This document shows, piece by piece, positions 1-8,461 of a stretch of 64,000 bases of DNA. The translations under genes and the position numbers were made by a program. The notes beneath the pieces were generated by a model. The model was not told the DNA's origin, made no database searches, and saw only the letters and a list, made by a program, of their open reading frames with translations. Each line of letters starts with the position of its first letter. Within the stretch, counting starts at the first letter, position 1. This stretch comes from Maribacter polysiphoniae (lineage in GTDB: Bacteria > Bacteroidota > Bacteroidia > Flavobacteriales > Flavobacteriaceae): assembly GCF_003148665.1 (NCBI RefSeq), contig NZ_QGGQ01000002.1, positions 310,001 to 374,000 of the forward strand, given 5' to 3'.

Positions 1-290
1 GTAATTAAAACAACCACCATATATGTCGCGTATTTGATAAACTTGAAAACACTGATGAATTTCAGCTGATCCTCTTTGTCCATTTTATGGGTTAAGATCT
101 GCCGTAACCATTTTAACACGAACCCGGTCATTAAAAATGTCAGAATGACTATTAGAAGCAGTCCGACAGTTACATGCAATGATTTATCCCCTGTCCCTAT
201 CCGAATTCCCCAATTGAGGATTTCCTGGATAGAGCCCCAGACATCCACTTCAATAATTTCCTTTAATGTATCGGATTCGTCCTGTACCAT
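1..290 (-). CDS. Mechanosensitive ion channel family protein (MscS-like), N-terminal part
   Basis: The start codon is at 290 and the reading frame runs off the left edge, so only about 96 N-terminal residues are visible. They show a short polar N-terminus, a hydrophobic helix at about residues 40-62 followed by a basic stretch, and the beginning of a second helix at the window edge. This pattern, with the segment KMDKEDQLKFISVFKFIKYA between the helices, resembles the first part of flavobacterial MscS-type channels, which release solutes on hypo-osmotic shock. The ABC permease stop codon lies two bases upstream (TGACCATG), so the gene is probably the last of a three-gene unit. The diagnostic pore helix and beta domain are outside the window, so the family call rests on the N-terminus only. 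Confidence 0.6.
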   Translation of the reverse strand, partial: MVQDESDTLKEIIEVDVWGSIQEILNWGIRIGTGDKSLHVTVGLLLIVILTFLMTGFVLKWLRQILTHKMDKEDQLKFISVFKFIKYATYMVVVLI

Positions 291-292
291 GG

Positions 293-1633
293 TCAATACT
301 TTATCCACTTAAACAATTCCTTGTAGGTGGGTTTTTTACCGTACATCAGAATTCCTACCCGGTAGATCTTGGCAGCAAACCAAACAATTCCCAAAAATGT
401 CACAATCAATAGAAGAATAGACACCACTAATTCCCATACGGGCACACCACCTTCCCCAATACCTCCCGGCAAGCGCATAAGCATCACGATAGGGGATGTT
501 AATGGAAACAGTGAAAAACCTACGGCAATGGGACCATGGGGGTTGCTAAAAACCGAAAAGAAACCAACGTATATGGCCAACATCAATGGCAATATGATTG
601 GAAATATAAACTGTTGGGTGTCCGTTTCATTATCAACGGCGGCACCAATGGCTGCATATATAGAACTATAGATCAAATACCCAAGTATAAAATAAACCAC
701 GAAAAAACAGATCAACATGGCCCATGGTATTTTAAAAAGTTCCTGTGCGTAGGCCTGAATGGTCTGATTGGGGGTTGGTACGGAAGGCATCATATTACCT
801 GCCATACCACCTGTAACTTCCGCCCCATTGTTCAATGTCGTTGGGTCAATATCAAATATAGCAAAAGCGACGAACAAAAGCAGGGTAGCGGAAACAATCC
901 AGATCGCGAATTGGGTAATCCCGGCCAAGGAGGTACCGATAATCTTGCCCATCATTAATTGAAATGGTTTCACCGAGGAAATAATCACCTCAATGATCCT
1001 ACTGGTTTTCTCCTCTATGACACTACGCATCACGAAACCACCATATATGATGATGAACATCATGATCAGATATCCAAATCCACCCCCGATAATAGCCTTT
1101 ATTTCATTGACCCCTTTTAGGTTTTGTTCCCCCTCAAAGGTTTCCGTATTGATTTCATATTTTTTGTCCATTTGGGCAAATTCCGAAGAGGAAACGCCCA
1201 TATCCTGTAATCTTCTTTCCCTTAACCTTGCCTGAAAAACGTGCTCCAATTGCTCAAGGACAGACGAACTTGGTGTTTCCTTCGTATAAAAATAGGAATG
1301 TTCGGCCACCTTTTCCAGTTCATCCTCATAAGGTATGTGCAAAAGTCCATAATACCCCATATGTGCGGTTGAATCCTTGGCAGCCTGTAAGGATACATCC
1401 TTGAACAATACATAGGAAGTGCTTTCGGTAGTGTTGAAATCATTGGAGAAGTAATCACTTTCATTGAACACCCCGATAATGCGTTTTTGATTGTCATTGA
1501 TCTTGGTCAGATAGGCAATCAGCACCACCATCCCAACCATTAAGATAGGGCTGAGAAAAGTCATGATCACAAAGGACTTGTTTCGGACTTTTGCCAAATA
1601 TTCCCTTTTTATGATAATAGGCAGTTTATTCAT
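293..1633 (-). CDS. ABC-2 type transporter permease (NatB/YhaP-like)
   Basis: The 446-residue integral membrane protein is the permease partner of the ATPase encoded just upstream. One hydrophobic segment lies near residues 20-42. It is followed by a hydrophilic, presumably extracytoplasmic region of about 140 residues and then a cluster of five or six membrane helices to the C-terminus. The motif EEKTSRIIEVIISSVKP after the second helix is typical of the ABC2_membrane_3 family that includes Na+ exporter NatB. The frame is open further upstream, but the ATG at 1633 is chosen because it gives the usual N-terminus (MNKLPIIIKREYL) and overlaps the ATPase stop by 8 bp, a normal translational coupling. 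The substrate cannot be deduced from sequence. Confidence 0.85.
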   Translation of the reverse strand: MNKLPIIIKREYLAKVRNKSFVIMTFLSPILMVGMVVLIAYLTKINDNQKRIIGVFNESDYFSNDFNTTESTSYVLFKDVSLQAAKDSTAHMGYYGLLHIPYEDELEKVAEHSYFYTKETPSSSVLEQLEHVFQARLRERRLQDMGVSSSEFAQMDKKYEINTETFEGEQNLKGVNEIKAIIGGGFGYLIMMFIIIYGGFVMRSVIEEKTSRIIEVIISSVKPFQLMMGKIIGTSLAGITQFAIWIVSATLLLFVAFAIFDIDPTTLNNGAEVTGGMAGNMMPSVPTPNQTIQAYAQELFKIPWAMLICFFVVYFILGYLIYSSIYAAIGAAVDNETDTQQFIFPIILPLMLAIYVGFFSVFSNPHGPIAVGFSLFPLTSPIVMLMRLPGGIGEGGVPVWELVVSILLLIVTFLGIVWFAAKIYRVGILMYGKKPTYKELFKWIKY

Positions 1634-2561
1634 TTGCGTCTTTATCTTGTATGGTTTGTATGAATATCTCATTCGCAGAGGGAATAATTTCCGTGAATTG
1701 ATTGATATTCGAACGTTTTGCGAAAAAAGCCAGGATTTCACCGGAATCATTGGCCGGAATCTGAATGGTAAAATCCAATTGATTTTCCAATGGATCGATT
1801 CCTACTTTGCTAATATTGAATTTATCCGATATCTCCGTCAGAAGCAAATCAACATTTTCGGCTTGTAGCCCCACCCGAAAAATATTGTTCTTATAGGCTT
1901 TTTTTATATCGGACAATTTGCCATCAAGGATTTTCTCCGATTGATGGATCAAGGCGATATACTCACATAATTCCTCAACGGATTCCATACGATGGGTTGA
2001 AAAGATTATGGATGTCCCTTTCTCTTTTAAATTAAGAATCTCATCCTTAATGATATTGGCATTAATGGGATCGAAACCGCTAAAGGGTTCATCGAATATG
2101 AGCAATTTGGGCTCATGCAATATGGTAACGATGAATTGTATCTTTTGGGCCATACCTTTTGACAGCTCTTGGACTTTCTTGTTCCACCAATCCCCAATGT
2201 CCAAACGTTCAAACCAATACATCAATCGTTTTTTGGCCTCAACCTTGCTTAACCCTTTCAATTGTGCCAAATACAAGGCCTGCTCCCCAACCTTCATACC
2301 TTTATACAATCCCCTTTCCTCTGGCAAATAGCCAATCATGGAAATATGCTTGGGCTTTAAAGGTTCCCCATCAAAATATACCTCTCCCTTATCGGGATAG
2401 GTGATTTGGTTGATAATACGAATTAATGTAGTCTTACCAGCACCGTTGGGGCCTAAAAGGCCATAGATACTGTTTTTAGGTATTTCCAAGGAAACTTTAT
2501 TCAAAGCCAAATGTTTCCCGTATAGTTTGGTAACCTCCTTAGTGACCAAAATGTTATCCAT
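1626..2561 (-). CDS. ABC transporter ATP-binding protein (NatA-like)
   Basis: The 311-residue cytoplasmic ATPase energises the adjacent permease. Walker A GPNGAGKTT is at about residues 37-45, the ABC signature LSKGMAQK near 134, Walker B LLIFDEPFSGFD near 155, and the H-loop histidine in FSTHRM. The C-terminal 90 residues after the nucleotide-binding domain resemble the DUF4162 extension common in NatA/YhaQ-type ATPases. The ATG at 2561 begins directly with MDNILVTKEVTKLYG, the normal domain start. It is the first gene of the ATPase-permease-channel unit. NatAB-like exporters move Na+ or small toxic molecules; the substrate here is unassigned. Confidence 0.9.
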   Translation of the reverse strand: MDNILVTKEVTKLYGKHLALNKVSLEIPKNSIYGLLGPNGAGKTTLIRIINQITYPDKGEVYFDGEPLKPKHISMIGYLPEERGLYKGMKVGEQALYLAQLKGLSKVEAKKRLMYWFERLDIGDWWNKKVQELSKGMAQKIQFIVTILHEPKLLIFDEPFSGFDPINANIIKDEILNLKEKGTSIIFSTHRMESVEELCEYIALIHQSEKILDGKLSDIKKAYKNNIFRVGLQAENVDLLLTEISDKFNISKVGIDPLENQLDFTIQIPANDSGEILAFFAKRSNINQFTEIIPSANEIFIQTIQDKDANE

Positions 2562-2916
2562 GTAAGCAATTTTGCCAAAGATATAGAATTGCTTTAAAAA
2601 TAACTTCCAAAATCACAATAATACGAGGATTAAAAAACGATGACCACAACCTTTAAAATCAAAAGAAAAAAAAAGATTGACTTATCAAAAAACACAACGT
2701 AAACATATGATACAGTTGATCTTGAAAACAAAACCAAATCCAGGCATGACCTTATAACCATCAGGGATCAATCGCACCGTTACCCCAGATAAAGACGGCT
2801 CCACTTACCAGTATCATTCCCTAAACTTTCCAAGGAGGGATGGTGAGTACTTCCTATTGACCACAAGCCTAACAGAACGCCATGGAATAAGATTTTGAAA
2901 ATCCCACCCGAAACAA

Positions 2917-2949
2917 ACGTAAAGACCTTGCCCGGGGCGGGGTTAGTCC
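2917..2949. repeat. GC-rich palindromic intergenic repeat, copy 1
   Basis: The 33-bp unit starts ACGTAAAGACC, has a GC-rich centre containing CCCGGGGCGGGG, and ends GTTAGTCC. It matches the copy at 4089-4121 except for two adjacent bases, TT here for CC there. The substitution weakens the palindrome arms, so this looks like the degenerate copy. Confidence 0.8.
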
Positions 2950-3173
2950 TTCCGAACTAGCAACTATATGGGATAATCAAGGATCAACCCCATAAGTTGG
3001 GTGTGAATTGGAAAAAGAAAGAATAAACTATCCCGGAGTTCGTGTTCTGTTCATTTTTTGCATTGCCTCAAATGCACGGCATTCATGAATACCTATAAAA
3101 AACAATAGACATGCCCATGAATAAAAAACGAACGAAAAAACACGGGCTGAAATTCTTTTATAAATTGGCCTAA

Positions 3174-3257
3174 CATTCCGAATGAGGTACGTAGGGGAAT
3201 CGCACTGGAATATCGTTAAGGGATTTCCCCTCACTCGTTCCTCCCTCCGTCGAAATG
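3174..3257. repeat. Imperfect palindromic intergenic element (GTCATTTCGA type)
   Basis: The left end (CATTCCGAATGAGG) and right end (reading GTCATTTCGACGGAGG on the minus strand) are imperfect reverse complements. The inner arms AGGGGAATC and GATTTCCCCT pair across a short centre. The outer sequence resembles a palindromic repeat I recognise from intergenic regions of many Flavobacteriaceae genomes. It can be translated without stops, which creates the false ORF at 3028-3261. Confidence 0.6.
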
Positions 3258-3405
3258 ACATGGTCTTATGTGATATGGACGTCCTTATTCATCCCCTTTA
3301 GAAATACCTTGATTTACTACTAAAACAGCCATGCCTTGGCTCATTTACCCAATGATACAAATTCCTCACTAAAACAATGGCGTACCATTCCCTTTTTAAG
3401 GTCTT

Positions 3406-3434
3406 TTTCTTTTTTGCATCGCCCAAAAAAGAAA
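3406..3434. repeat. 11-bp inverted repeat hairpin
   Basis: Arms TTTCTTTTTTG (3406-3416) and CAAAAAAGAAA (3424-3434) are perfect reverse complements around a 7-base loop. There is no gene immediately upstream on either strand that it would obviously terminate, so it is listed as a repeat. Termination of long read-through from either side is possible. Confidence 0.6.
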
Positions 3435-4088
3435 CTAAAAACGCTAGGCTGATTTTCCTTTTCTTGAAATCTACGGAATTTCCACTGCCACAGCGCCCAG
3501 GCCGCTTTCACTAACGTGAAATGCTCTATGGACGCCTTCCTAAAACCAGTGTGGAAATCACTTGCTTTGCTACGAAAATAAAAATAGGCCGTTCCTTTAC
3601 TGCGTCAACCTATATTATCCATAATTCACTGACTGTTACCGAATACTATTGAACATTGTCCTCAAAGTCCATTGTCAAGCCAATCCTCTTCCTTCGTGGA
3701 GATTTCATGGGCGTTGGGAATTATTGAAGCCATGGAAATAATTTAGGCCATGGCATCGGCCCATAAAGTCCCAGGATTTTAGGGCACCACCTGGCGAAGA
3801 AGGGTCTTTCCTTTTGTTTAGCTCAATGTTTGTTATTTGGGTAAAATGAAAGAATAATCCCAATACAAGTTTTACTCGATTATTCCCAATAAAAAAAATC
3901 AACAATTAAAAAAATACAATGATTAAGCATGAGCCACCCTTAGAGCCCAATCCAGAGGCATGGAAAATGTAGCATTCTTCCTTTATAGATTGACAATGAC
4001 CTTTGTATAAACCCAACAATTATTCTTGATCCATAATCAAACAATTTAAAAACAAAGTCACCTTAAAAACAAAACCCACCCCTAACGA

Positions 4089-4121
4089 ACGTAAAGACCC
4101 CGCCCGGGGCGGGGTTAGTCC
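4089..4121. repeat. GC-rich palindromic intergenic repeat, copy 2
   Basis: This copy has a perfect 9-bp palindrome around one central base: ACCCCGCCC, G, GGGCGGGGT. It is flanked by CTAAC on the left and GTTAG on the right, which extends the symmetry. It is much more GC-rich than its surroundings. It pairs with the copy at 2917-2949. Confidence 0.8.
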
Positions 4122-4302
4122 ATCCTATCCACTAACGATCTATGCTACCCGAACATTTTAAAAGAAGTTGTCCTAAAAACAAAACCCACCCTCAATAAAA
4201 TCAAGGATGGGAAAAAAATTGCTATGAAAAAGAAAATTAATATTGGTTTCCCAATATTAAATCAAATATACGTTTTTTATTTTATACTCAAATTGATATT
4301 TT

Positions 4303-5424
4303 TTAAGAGAACATATCTTTGACTTTTTCAAAAAAGGATTTATCTGATTTTTCCGGTTTTGGCATAAAGTTCTCACTGCCATCCATTCGTTCGAAAAACT
4401 CCCTCTGTTCCTTGTTGAGCTCTTTGGGTGTCCATACATTAATATGGACCAAAAGATCCCCACTACCATAACCGTTTAAACTGGAAATACCTTTCCCCCT
4501 CAGCCTTAGGATTTTGCCAGACTGTATTCCAGGTTCCAACTTAATACGCACCTTACCACCTACTGCGTCAATCTCCTTGGAAGTTCCTAAAACGGCTTCT
4601 GAGAAACTAATATACAGGTCATAATGAAGATTATCCCCTTCCCTTTTTAAGGTTTCATGGTCTTGGGCCTCTATAGCGACCAAAAGGTCTCCCGGTATTC
4701 CATTCCCTGGGGCTTCGTTCCCCTTTCCTGGGACTTTTAGCTGCATGCCATCTTCAACCCCCGCAGGGATTTTTATCGAAACGGTCTCCTCTTTTATCTT
4801 TAGACCTTGTGCATCCGCATCGGCTGGTCGCTTATCGATGATCTGACCACTACCACCACAAGTAGAACAAGGGACTGCAGTTTGCATTCTACCCAATATG
4901 GTATTGGTTATTTTTGTTACTTGGCCATGGCCTCCACATGTACTACAGGTTTTATAGGTTACCCCAGGCACCTGCATTTTACGCTTGACCTTCACTTTTT
5001 TCTCAACACCATTGGCCACTTCTTCCAAGGTCAATTTCACCCTTATCCTCAGGTTACTACCTTTGACCCTACGTTGGCCTCCGCCACCACCAAAACCACT
5101 AAAACCGCCAAAGCCTCCGCCGAATGCACCACCGAAGATATCCCCAAATTGACTGAAAATATCATCCATGTTCATTCCGCCTCCGCCAAAACCACCGGCG
5201 CCTTCAAAAGCTGCATGTCCGTATTGATCGTATCGTGCCTTTTTATCCGGATTACTTAGGACTTCGTATGCTTCCGCTGATTTCTTAAAGAGTTCCTCTG
5301 CTTTTGAATCACCCGGGTTTTTATCCGGATGGTACTCCAAGGCTTTCTTTCGATAGGCCTTTTTTATTTCTGCAGCGGTGGCATTTTTACTAATGCCCAA
5401 TATATCGTAATAATCTTCCTTCAT
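4303..5424 (-). CDS. dnaJ: Chaperone DnaJ (Hsp40) with a reduced zinc finger
   Basis: The 373-residue DnaJ stimulates DnaK ATPase activity and delivers unfolded clients. The J domain spans residues 1-70 with HPD at 32-34, followed by a Gly/Phe-rich linker at about 75-118 and then the central and C-terminal substrate-binding domains. The zinc region contains only two CxxCxGxG motifs (CSTCGGHG and CSTCGGSG), where classical DnaJ has four. The retained pair corresponds to the second and third motifs, which form one zinc centre. My recollection is that other flavobacterial DnaJ proteins share this, so it is probably a lineage trait and not damage. It lies 9 bp downstream of grpE, forming a heat-shock operon. 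Confidence 0.95.
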   Translation of the reverse strand: MKEDYYDILGISKNATAAEIKKAYRKKALEYHPDKNPGDSKAEELFKKSAEAYEVLSNPDKKARYDQYGHAAFEGAGGFGGGGMNMDDIFSQFGDIFGGAFGGGFGGFSGFGGGGGQRRVKGSNLRIRVKLTLEEVANGVEKKVKVKRKMQVPGVTYKTCSTCGGHGQVTKITNTILGRMQTAVPCSTCGGSGQIIDKRPADADAQGLKIKEETVSIKIPAGVEDGMQLKVPGKGNEAPGNGIPGDLLVAIEAQDHETLKREGDNLHYDLYISFSEAVLGTSKEIDAVGGKVRIKLEPGIQSGKILRLRGKGISSLNGYGSGDLLVHINVWTPKELNKEQREFFERMDGSENFMPKPEKSDKSFFEKVKDMFS

Positions 5425-5433
5425 ACTTGAATT

Positions 5434-5994
5434 TTAGTTCCCGACGACGACTTTTGGATGACGTATTATCCTATCCCCCAATTTATAACCTCGTTCTACA
5501 ACATCAATGATCTTTCCTTTAAGCTTTTTCTCCGGGGCCGGTATTTGGGTAATGGCATCATGGATCTCAGCATCGAAAACATCACCTTGTTTCACGCCAA
5601 CCTCTTCCATACCTTTTGATTTCAAGATATCCCTGAATTTACCATTGATCAATTCAACACCCTTGAACATTTCCTTATCCTCTGATTTGGACAATTCCTT
5701 TAAGGCACGCTCAAAATCGTCTAAAACGGGAAGTAAGGCCACAATGACCTCTTGACCCGCTGTTTTAAATAAATCCATGCGCTCCCTGGAAGTACGTTTC
5801 TTATAATTTTCGAATTCTGCAAACAATCTAAGGAATTTGTCTTTTTCCTTGGCCAGTTCGTTTTGAAGTTGTTCTTCCACAGACTGAGCCTCCTCTTCAT
5901 TCGCAACATCCTCTTGTTCTTTCCCGGTATCGTTTATTGATTGCTCGTCAAGGATAGGTTCATTAACCTCTTCAGCTTTGTTTTTATCACTCAT
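5434..5994 (-). CDS. grpE: Nucleotide exchange factor GrpE
   Basis: The 186-residue cytoplasmic protein releases ADP from DnaK. A strongly acidic N-terminus (about 1-40) precedes a long coiled-coil helix (about 40-95, with LFAEFENYKKRT). The C-terminal beta domain carries the usual ending VVERGYKLGDRIIRHPKVVV. Length and architecture are normal. It is the first gene of grpE-dnaJ; a good Bacteroidota promoter lies 35-66 bp upstream of the start. I saw no CIRCE-type inverted repeat in front of it. Confidence 0.95.
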   Translation of the reverse strand: MSDKNKAEEVNEPILDEQSINDTGKEQEDVANEEEAQSVEEQLQNELAKEKDKFLRLFAEFENYKKRTSRERMDLFKTAGQEVIVALLPVLDDFERALKELSKSEDKEMFKGVELINGKFRDILKSKGMEEVGVKQGDVFDAEIHDAITQIPAPEKKLKGKIIDVVERGYKLGDRIIRHPKVVVGN

Positions 5995-6028
5995 TTTCGG
6001 ATACTAATTTTATTCTTATTTTGGATGG

Positions 6029-6060
6029 CAAAAGTACTGCCATTTATTTAAAAATGTCAA
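6029..6060 (-). promoter_or_regulatory. Promoter for grpE-dnaJ
   Basis: On the minus strand a -33 TTG (6060-6058) and a -7 box TACTTTTG (6036-6029) are separated by 21 bases, matching the Bacteroidota consensus TTG-N~20-TAnnTTTG. The site sits 35 bp upstream of the grpE start. Confidence 0.6.
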
Positions 6061-6159
6061 AATGTCATTAATCTTTACCAAATTTTGTTCTGGTAGTTCC
6101 TGAAAAAGACAAAAATAAGATGGAAGTATAATTTTAAGACCGGATTATGACATTCCGGA

Positions 6160-7092
6160 TCAGCCCATAGAGTGCTTTAATTCCCCATTGTAAAAGAATT
6201 CAAGTGCGTTTCCTATATTGGGATAATCGAAAACAAATCCCTCTTCCGCGATTTTCTTACTACTCACGCGCTGACTTGCATATAACAAATATGACATTTC
6301 ACCTAAAACCAATTTCATTGTCAACTGGGGAATATGAGGTAACAAAAGGGGTACATTGAAGACCTTCGCCAACTCATGCACCATTTTTTTATGGGTAATC
6401 GGATTGGGAGCCACACCATTGTAAACTCCTTCCAATTGATTTTCAACAATAAATAGGAAAATTTTGGCCAAATCGTTGATATGCACCCAAGACTGCCATT
6501 GTTTACCATTCCCAAAAACGGTACCCATATAGGATTTAATGGGCTTTGCAATTTTAGGCAATGCGCCGCCATCCTTAGATAACACCAATCCTATTCGAAC
6601 CTTCGCTACCGAAAATCCAAAATGCGACAAAGCATCGATCTCGTTTTCCCATTTCTGAACCACTTCGCCCAAAAAACTGTCATCGACCCCTTGATCTTCC
6701 TCAGTGTATAAATGATCCTGTGAAGAAGGGTAAATACCTATTGCCGAAGCCGATACAAAAGATGTTATTCCTGTGGTATCGATTTTACCCAAGGCATAGT
6801 TCAGTGTCTTCAATGAATTGATGCGGCTATAAAGCATCTCGTTTTTATAATCCGCCGTCCACCTTTCAGAAATACTGGCACCCGCAAGGTTGATGATAGC
6901 AGTAACACCTTCAAAACATGCCAAATCGATCTCATTACGGCTTGGGTTCCAATAAAACCCTTGAAAATTCTCGTTCGAAATTATCTTATCCCTTCTGGTG
7001 GTTAAATAATTCACGGCAATTCCATGCTTATTGCTGATTTCAACAATAGCCCTTCCTACCAATCCTGTAGCACCTGTAATCAATAATTTCAT
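6160..7092 (-). CDS. TIGR01777 family NAD(P)-dependent epimerase-like protein
   Basis: The 310-residue extended short-chain dehydrogenase-type protein starts with the nucleotide-binding motif TGATGLVG at residues 6-13. Family-typical segments follow: INLAGASISERWT, FVSASAIGIYP, and a C-terminal region (from about 245) matching DUF1731. The family, which includes E. coli YfcH, binds NADP(H) but its physiological substrate is unknown. It stands alone on the minus strand with about 165 bp before grpE and 103 bp after mnmD. Confidence 0.85.
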   Translation of the reverse strand: MKLLITGATGLVGRAIVEISNKHGIAVNYLTTRRDKIISNENFQGFYWNPSRNEIDLACFEGVTAIINLAGASISERWTADYKNEMLYSRINSLKTLNYALGKIDTTGITSFVSASAIGIYPSSQDHLYTEEDQGVDDSFLGEVVQKWENEIDALSHFGFSVAKVRIGLVLSKDGGALPKIAKPIKSYMGTVFGNGKQWQSWVHINDLAKIFLFIVENQLEGVYNGVAPNPITHKKMVHELAKVFNVPLLLPHIPQLTMKLVLGEMSYLLYASQRVSSKKIAEEGFVFDYPNIGNALEFFYNGELKHSMG

Positions 7093-7195
7093 AGGATAAA
7101 GGTATGGGATCTAAATACGGTGGTACCCCATTTTAATTTCGATTTAACAATCTTAACAATCCATAATGGGTATTTAGGGCAATTCCCTTAATATT

Positions 7196-7885
7196 TTAAG
7201 GATTATTCGCGTTCACCCCAACCTTTTTCGCCCTTAGCATTTCCCTTTTGCCAGGAGGACCAGGTAATCTTTCAACTTCAAAACCCACGGCTTGCATGGC
7301 TCTCCTAACACTACCTTTGGCGGCATAAGTAACCAAGACCCCATTTACCTTGAGTGCCCTGAACATGAGTTCAAAAACATCCTCGGTCCATAGTTCCGGT
7401 TGTACCCGGGCACCAAATGCATCGAAATATATCAAGTCCATACAGTTTTCAAAATCGATTTCCTTAAAGTCGCACTGTTTTTTACAAAGTGAAAAATTAT
7501 CGGTAATCGCCACTTGCTTTTCCCATGGGGAACTGTGCATTTGTGTAAATTGTTCCTGAAAATCATGGGCTTTCAACTCTGGAATATAATTCAATTGGGC
7601 CAGCTCCTCTGGGGAAACCGGATAAGCCTCTATACCATAATACGCCGTATAGAGACCTGATTTCGAAGTCTCCAATAAGGTAATCAGGGCATTTAGGCCG
7701 GTACCAAAACCAATTTCCAAAATATGTACCGACTCTTTTTTCCCTTGAAATAAATCGAGTCCGTGTTTGATAAAAACATGGTAAGCCTCTTGAATAGCCC
7801 CATGCTTGGAATGGTACTGCTCATCCCAGTCCTTTATTTGTATGGTCCTTGAACCATCCGCTGTAGTAATTATTTCCCTTTGCAT
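7196..7885 (-). CDS. mnmD: tRNA 5-methylaminomethyl-2-thiouridine methyltransferase MnmD
   Basis: The 229-residue SAM-dependent methyltransferase corresponds to the methyltransferase half of E. coli MnmC and performs the last methylation of the wobble uridine modification. Visible features are the N-terminal DGSRTIQIKDWDEQYHSKHG, the SAM motif ILEIGFGTGLNALI, and the DLIYFDAFGARVQPELW segment. The oxidoreductase half of MnmC is absent, as in other stand-alone MnmD proteins. Its ATG shares one base with the stop codon of the upstream DUF4920 gene (TGATG), so the two are co-transcribed and probably translationally coupled. Confidence 0.9.
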   Translation of the reverse strand: MQREIITTADGSRTIQIKDWDEQYHSKHGAIQEAYHVFIKHGLDLFQGKKESVHILEIGFGTGLNALITLLETSKSGLYTAYYGIEAYPVSPEELAQLNYIPELKAHDFQEQFTQMHSSPWEKQVAITDNFSLCKKQCDFKEIDFENCMDLIYFDAFGARVQPELWTEDVFELMFRALKVNGVLVTYAAKGSVRRAMQAVGFEVERLPGPPGKREMLRAKKVGVNANNP

Positions 7886-8358
7886 CAGTCCTGCAATATC
7901 ACGCCATCTGCCGTAAAACCCAAAGTTCTTTTCGGTTTTGTGATCTTCGCGATCTCCGCTGGTGACTTACCTGCATCCTCCGCGTAGTGTCTTTGATCAT
8001 CGACACCCATTTCCTCTATGAATGCCAAACCATTGACGATTACCTCCTTACCAGCAATATCCTTGGGCATAAAAAACCCATAGTCCTTAAAGCGAACCAT
8101 CGCTTCCTTACCATCTTCCAATGCAACCTTCATCCAACAACCTTTGGCTTGACAAACTTCCTTTACCACACCCCTGAATTTCGTTTGCAAGGTATCCAAA
8201 ACATGCATTGAACCGTACCTGTCAGACATCTCTTGGCCGGTAATGGTACCCGATAGCTTAAAATCCGCCCCAAACGACAACATTTCCTGTTGGACATCCT
8301 GGGCATGACCCACAGCAAGGAATATGGATAACACAACAAACATGTTAAAACTTTTCAT
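7885..8358 (-). CDS. DUF4920 domain-containing exported protein
   Basis: The 157-residue exported protein has a signal peptide (MKSFNMFVVLSIFLAVGHA). The rest matches DUF4920: an OB-like beta-rich domain with the central motif VCQAKGCWMKVALEDGKEAMVRF written here as VCQAKGCW and MVRFKDYGFFMP, including a conserved Cys pair. I chose ATG 8358; a TTG three codons upstream would extend the frame, but the signal peptide begins naturally at MKSF. The molecular role is unknown. It overlaps mnmD by one base downstream. Confidence 0.8.
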   Translation of the reverse strand: MKSFNMFVVLSIFLAVGHAQDVQQEMLSFGADFKLSGTITGQEMSDRYGSMHVLDTLQTKFRGVVKEVCQAKGCWMKVALEDGKEAMVRFKDYGFFMPKDIAGKEVIVNGLAFIEEMGVDDQRHYAEDAGKSPAEIAKITKPKRTLGFTADGVILQD

Positions 8359-8461
8359 AATTGCCAATTTTTAGATTTGCATGGTAAAATTGATCAATTT
8401 TAAAGAAAAAAGAAGAACCACTTGGGATAATTTTCTAATTTTATTCAATAAATAGTATTCA

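Larger units (their letters stand above)
2562..4302. other. Gene-free, repeat-rich intergenic region
   Basis: About 1.74 kb without a convincing gene lies between the ABC operon and dnaJ. Short open frames exist (for example 3028-3261 and 3705-3905 on the minus strand) but read as translated repeat sequence. The stretch holds two copies of a GC-rich palindromic 33-mer, an 84-bp imperfect palindrome, a poly-T/poly-A hairpin, and several copies of a phrase like AAAAACAAAACCCACCC (near 4066 and 4174). It looks like accumulated intergenic repeat debris rather than a decayed coding gene. Confidence 0.7.

Noticed and set aside
3028-3261. 77-residue minus-strand ORF in the repeat desert
   Set aside because: It is the translation of the palindromic GTCATTTCGA-type element and adjacent sequence; no protein-like pattern beyond that.
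3705-3905. 66-residue minus-strand ORF
   Set aside because: Reads through a locally self-complementary stretch (repeated CCATGG-containing phrases) and shows no domain, signal or neighbour support.
4807-5259. 150-residue plus-strand ORF inside dnaJ
   Set aside because: Shadow of dnaJ on the opposite strand; composition follows the Gly-rich region of the real gene.
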